Shown here piece by piece: positions 5,663 to 8,255 of a stretch of 8,255 nucleotides of DNA. The stretch comes from a bacterium. Its GTDB lineage: Bacteria > UBA9089 > JASEGY01. The position numbers and the translations under genes are program-made. The stretch is taken from positions 14,149 through 22,403 of the forward strand of contig JASEGY010000013.1 in assembly GCA_030019105.1 (NCBI GenBank). The letters are read 5' to 3'. The notes beneath the pieces were generated by a model, which saw only the letters and a list, made by a program, of their open reading frames with translations, was not told the DNA's origin and ran no database searches. Numbering within the stretch: position 1 is the first letter of the stretch; each line of letters begins with the position of its first letter.

Positions 5663-8255
5663 TCAGCGCGGTATCAGGTTATTCATAAAGACCGAAAGCC
5701 GTTGGTTGAGGCCTTCCTTGCCGTCATAGAACATATTGACCATAGGGATATTAGTATCGGTCTTGATTTGCTCGGAAAGGGCTGCCGTGAGGGTTCCCGG
5801 CATACAGGAGAAGGGGGCGGCATTGATGATAAGCCGGGCGCCATTTCTGGCAAAGAGAGAGGCGCGGCCTAAAGTCAGGATCGCTTCCCCATAGAAATTT
5901 CTGGGCAGATACTTTTCGCCGTCCTTAATGACCTCCTCAATATCCGGCTCGTGCCGGTCTTTAAGGAGTGAGTCAGCCAAAGCATAAAACTTTTCTTCAT
6001 CATCTAAGAGGAAACGATTTTTAAGAGAAGCCTTGAATCTCTTATATAAATTTTCACCTTGCTCCCTGGCAGTCCAGCTCTCCATAAAGGAGGTATAAAG
6101 AATCCATTCGGAAACCGGGGATAGCCAGGCTTCTCCTCCCAGATTTTCGATTGCCCTGACTAATTCATCATTACTAAAATAATTGCACCTGATATAGATT
6201 TCACCGACGATACCGACCAAAGGTTTTGAGCCGGGATTGATGGTGGGAATCTGCAAGAAGTCCTTCAGGCATGAGCGGAGGGTCTTTTTTAAATCAGCGC
6301 TCCGGGCAAAGGCCTCTTCCATCCGCTGAATACCTTTTTCCTGGACATGGTCGGTCCGGCCTTTCTCCTGTTCATAAGGACGGATCCTGCAGCCGGCTTT
6401 ATACAGCATATCTGAGGCCAGGATAGCCTTCCAGAGAAGTCTTCTCAGTCCCTGGGGAAGTCCCTGGTAGGCATTGTAACAGGTGGGAGAAAGGATGACC
6501 AGGTTCTGATAGTCCAGTCCATCCAGGATAATCCGGTGAAGCAAATGATACTGCCCAAATCTACAAGGGCCGTCGGCTGAAGGCATGAAAAAGGCATGTT
6601 CGGCTGGCTTAGCTTTTATTTCCTGTAATTTGTAAATCAGGCCGCCAATGGTTACAGCGGCTGGAAGACATTCACTTCCCCTGGTTAAAGATCGTCCCAA
6701 CTCAAGTATTTCCGGTGTTTCAGAAGGAAGGGCTTCAGCTTGATAACCAAAGGCATTAAAGGCAGACGCAAAGAGCCTGGAGCCAATAGGATGCATCGGT
6801 GAAATCCAGAGCTTTCGGCCGGATATATCCGGCTGGCCACTTGCCGTAATAGTCGGCAGGACATCGCTCTCTTCTCTCCAATCCCGGATAACATCGAAGA
6901 ATGCCTCTACCCGGGTCATATAGCCGGCGTCTCCGCCGTGTTCATCTATCTCCAGGGTAAGAAGGGGTTTATCGCCCATAATCTCTTCGGCTAATCCCAG
7001 CAGGAAAGAATCCGGGCCGCAGGAAAAATTAGTGAAGTATATCCCAAAGAGATCTTTGTTGTCCCGCACATATTGGGCGGCACAGATAATATGCTGTCCG
7101 TAAGCCCAATACATATTTTTAAAGGCAGGGTCAATCTCTTCGATGTTGTAGGGCAGCATATCCATGGGGATCACAGGCAGGCCAAGCTCGGCTATCTTCT
7201 GGGGAAGGCCTAAGTTGGAACCAAGATCGCAGGTATTGTAAGGACGTCCCATGATAACAATTGCTTTTTGGCCTCTGCGTTTCAGGTCTTCCAGTAATTG
7301 TTCTCCCTCTGCTCTGCACCTGGCTTTAAACTCTTGTTGGGCCTTAGTGGCTTTTCCCCAGGCAGAAGCAATTTGCTTCCGGCTGCGATTAAGAACTCCG
7401 CCCAAAGACTCATAAAGCCCTTTAATTACTTTCTTTTCATCCAGCCTGAGATCAATAACCGGAGAAAGAATCCGCTCGGCTGAAATTCCATGAAGCGAAA
7501 GAGCAGAAGTAATAACGCTTGTCTGGATTTGCACATAAGGGCAGAAAAAGGTGTTGGTTGTCTTCGGGTTATTCCAGGGACTGATCATATAGGGCATAAA
7601 GATAAAATCAACCTTTTCAGAAACAGCCAGATAATGGGCATGACCATGGGCTATCTTAACCGGAAGACAAAAATCTGCCGCAGTCAACTCTATGCCTTTC
7701 TTAGTAATATTCCCATCTGTTTTAGGTGAAAGTTGAATCTGACAGCCAAGCTGCGTAAAGAATTCCCTCCAGAGAGGAAGAAAGGTGTATGCGATTAAAG
7801 ACTGGGGAAGACCGATATTCAGTTCCGGGTTCGGGGCACCCGCTGCCAGGCCGGCTCGGCCCGCCAGGCCGGCTCGGCCCGCCAGACCGGCTCGGCCCGC
7901 CAGACCGGCTCGGCCCGCCAGACCGGCTCGGTCTTGCGGGTCGTCGGGTTTCGGGTTGATCTCAGACCTGGGCGACACAAGCAGTTTTTGCCTCTTTCTA
8001 AAGAGGATGAACTCTTCTTTGATCCTCATCTTAGATTCCGCCGGGTCCCGACCGCACATATAACCCCATGAAGGCCGCTCTGAGTCTCCTTCGATTTCAG
8101 CCAGGGTAATCTGACAGTGATTTTGGCAGAACTGACAAATCTCGGTCTTTAATTCAATCTTTCGTTTTGATAAATCAAGCCCTTTAAAACTGCTTTCCCT
8201 GGCCCGCCAGGCCGGCTCGGCCCGCCAGGCCGGCTCGGCCCGCCAGGCCGGCTCG
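5663..8255 (-). CDS. Giant CoA-substrate-specific enzyme activase / 2-hydroxyacyl-CoA dehydratase-like protein, C-terminal part
   Basis: The frame is open from TGA (5663-5665) to the right edge, so ATG 8057-8059 is internal. Codons upstream of it encode ICQFCQNHCQITLAEIEG and then GYMC, a four-cysteine motif seen in this family (cysteines at 8135-8137, 8126-8128, 8114-8116 and 8054-8056). Counting from that Met, a DUF2229-like region starts near 80 (IGLPQSLIAYTFLPLWREFF). MGRPYNTCDLGSN (270-282), NFSCGPDSFL (344-353) and EIDEHGGDAGY (370-380) follow, and then a COG3581-like part with SECLPA (C464), ADGPCRFGQYH (C499), RCNYFSND (C625) and FSCMPGT (C752). Full-length relatives are about 1,400 residues and begin with two BcrAD/BadFG ATPase domains, which here would lie off the window. 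The family is linked to ATP-driven low-potential electron transfer to iron-sulfur dehydratase-type enzymes in anaerobes; the substrate is unknown. Two repeat arrays interrupt this protein. Confidence 0.88.
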   Translation of the reverse strand, partial: EPAWRAEPAWRAEPAWRARESSFKGLDLSKRKIELKTEICQFCQNHCQITLAEIEGDSERPSWGYMCGRDPAESKMRIKEEFILFRKRQKLLVSPRSEINPKPDDPQDRAGLAGRAGLAGRAGLAGRAGLAGRAGLAAGAPNPELNIGLPQSLIAYTFLPLWREFFTQLGCQIQLSPKTDGNITKKGIELTAADFCLPVKIAHGHAHYLAVSEKVDFIFMPYMISPWNNPKTTNTFFCPYVQIQTSVITSALSLHGISAERILSPVIDLRLDEKKVIKGLYESLGGVLNRSRKQIASAWGKATKAQQEFKARCRAEGEQLLEDLKRRGQKAIVIMGRPYNTCDLGSNLGLPQKIAELGLPVIPMDMLPYNIEEIDPAFKNMYWAYGQHIICAAQYVRDNKDLFGIYFTNFSCGPDSFLLGLAEEIMGDKPLLTLEIDEHGGDAGYMTRVEAFFDVIRDWREESDVLPTITASGQPDISGRKLWISPMHPIGSRLFASAFNAFGYQAEALPSETPEILELGRSLTRGSECLPAAVTIGGLIYKLQEIKAKPAEHAFFMPSADGPCRFGQYHLLHRIILDGLDYQNLVILSPTCYNAYQGLPQGLRRLLWKAILASDMLYKAGCRIRPYEQEKGRTDHVQEKGIQRMEEAFARSADLKKTLRSCLKDFLQIPTINPGSKPLVGIVGEIYIRCNYFSNDELVRAIENLGGEAWLSPVSEWILYTSFMESWTAREQGENLYKRFKASLKNRFLLDDEEKFYALADSLLKDRHEPDIEEVIKDGEKYLPRNFYGEAILTLGRASLFARNGARLIINAAPFSCMPGTLTAALSEQIKTDTNIPMVNMFYDGKEGLNQRLSVFMNNLIPR
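7844..7933 (-). repeat. Five-unit 18-bp tandem array inside the activase gene
   Basis: Five 18-bp units based on CGCCAGGCCGGCTCGGCC (the last three carry CAGACC) are read on the minus strand as repeated AGLAGR. The array sits in the linker between the four-cysteine motif and the DUF2229-like region, just before NPELNIGLPQSL. The 18-bp period keeps the frame. Such units are prone to slippage, so the count may vary between strains. Confidence 0.9.
8205..8255 (-). repeat. Second 18-bp tandem array in the activase gene, cut by the window edge
   Basis: Two complete units of the same word and 15 bases of a third run to the window edge. The phase differs from the 7844-7933 array by one base, so the same DNA is read as EPAWRA instead of AGLAGR. 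It lies about 35 codons upstream of the four-cysteine motif in the protein. Confidence 0.88.

Noticed and set aside
7844..7933. Regular 18-bp repeats as a possible CRISPR array
   Set aside because: The units are directly adjacent with no spacers and lie within a coding frame.
7785..8063. Plus-strand ORF encoding repeated PARPARPARPAR opposite the activase
   Set aside because: It is the antisense reading of the 18-bp array, which is stop-free in all frames. The minus-strand frame has the conserved family motifs.

Overview
The window holds four protein-coding genes, one of them cut by the right edge, separated by unusually long intergenic stretches packed with palindromic repeats. The genes are an NAD-dependent nucleotide-sugar epimerase (270-1217, +), an unassigned protein with C-terminal TPR repeats (2201-3577, +), a membrane-anchored PpiD/SurA-type peptidyl-prolyl isomerase (3931-5472, +), and the C-terminal 863 or so codons of a giant CoA-substrate-specific enzyme activase / 2-hydroxyacyl-CoA dehydratase-like protein (5663-8255, -). 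No tRNA, rRNA or CRISPR array was recognised.

The activase family is typical of strict anaerobes, and the anchored parvulin foldase suggests a cell with an envelope that needs periplasmic-type folding. Together with moderate GC content, SD-led starts and intergenic spaces full of iterated-word hairpins, this resembles genomes of uncultured anaerobic candidate phyla. I cannot place it more precisely from sequence alone.

Layout. Positions 1-269 contain the end of a miniature inverted-repeat element, a 36-bp dispersed repeat and a nested palindrome, then the epimerase. Positions 1218-2191 contain a complete 190-bp miniature element with 26-bp terminal inverted repeats and a perfect 9-bp target duplication, a hairpin module, a second 243-bp inverted-repeat element, and a possible structured leader. 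The TPR gene follows, then a hairpin/terminator/promoter block (3611-3896), then the isomerase. A convergent 190-bp gap holds two more hairpins and the second copy of the 36-bp repeat. The rest is the minus-strand activase.

The genes do not form an obvious pathway. The first three are co-directional but separated by hundreds of bases with their own ribosome-binding sites and a convincing terminator, so they look like independent transcription units. The most unusual feature is an 18-bp GC-rich word, CGCCAGGCCGGCTCGGCC. It occurs inside two unrelated genes at three sites and is read in three different frames. In the activase it has expanded into a five-unit array and a second array that runs off the window. 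It behaves like a coding-compatible palindromic repeat, analogous to the Rickettsia palindromic elements.
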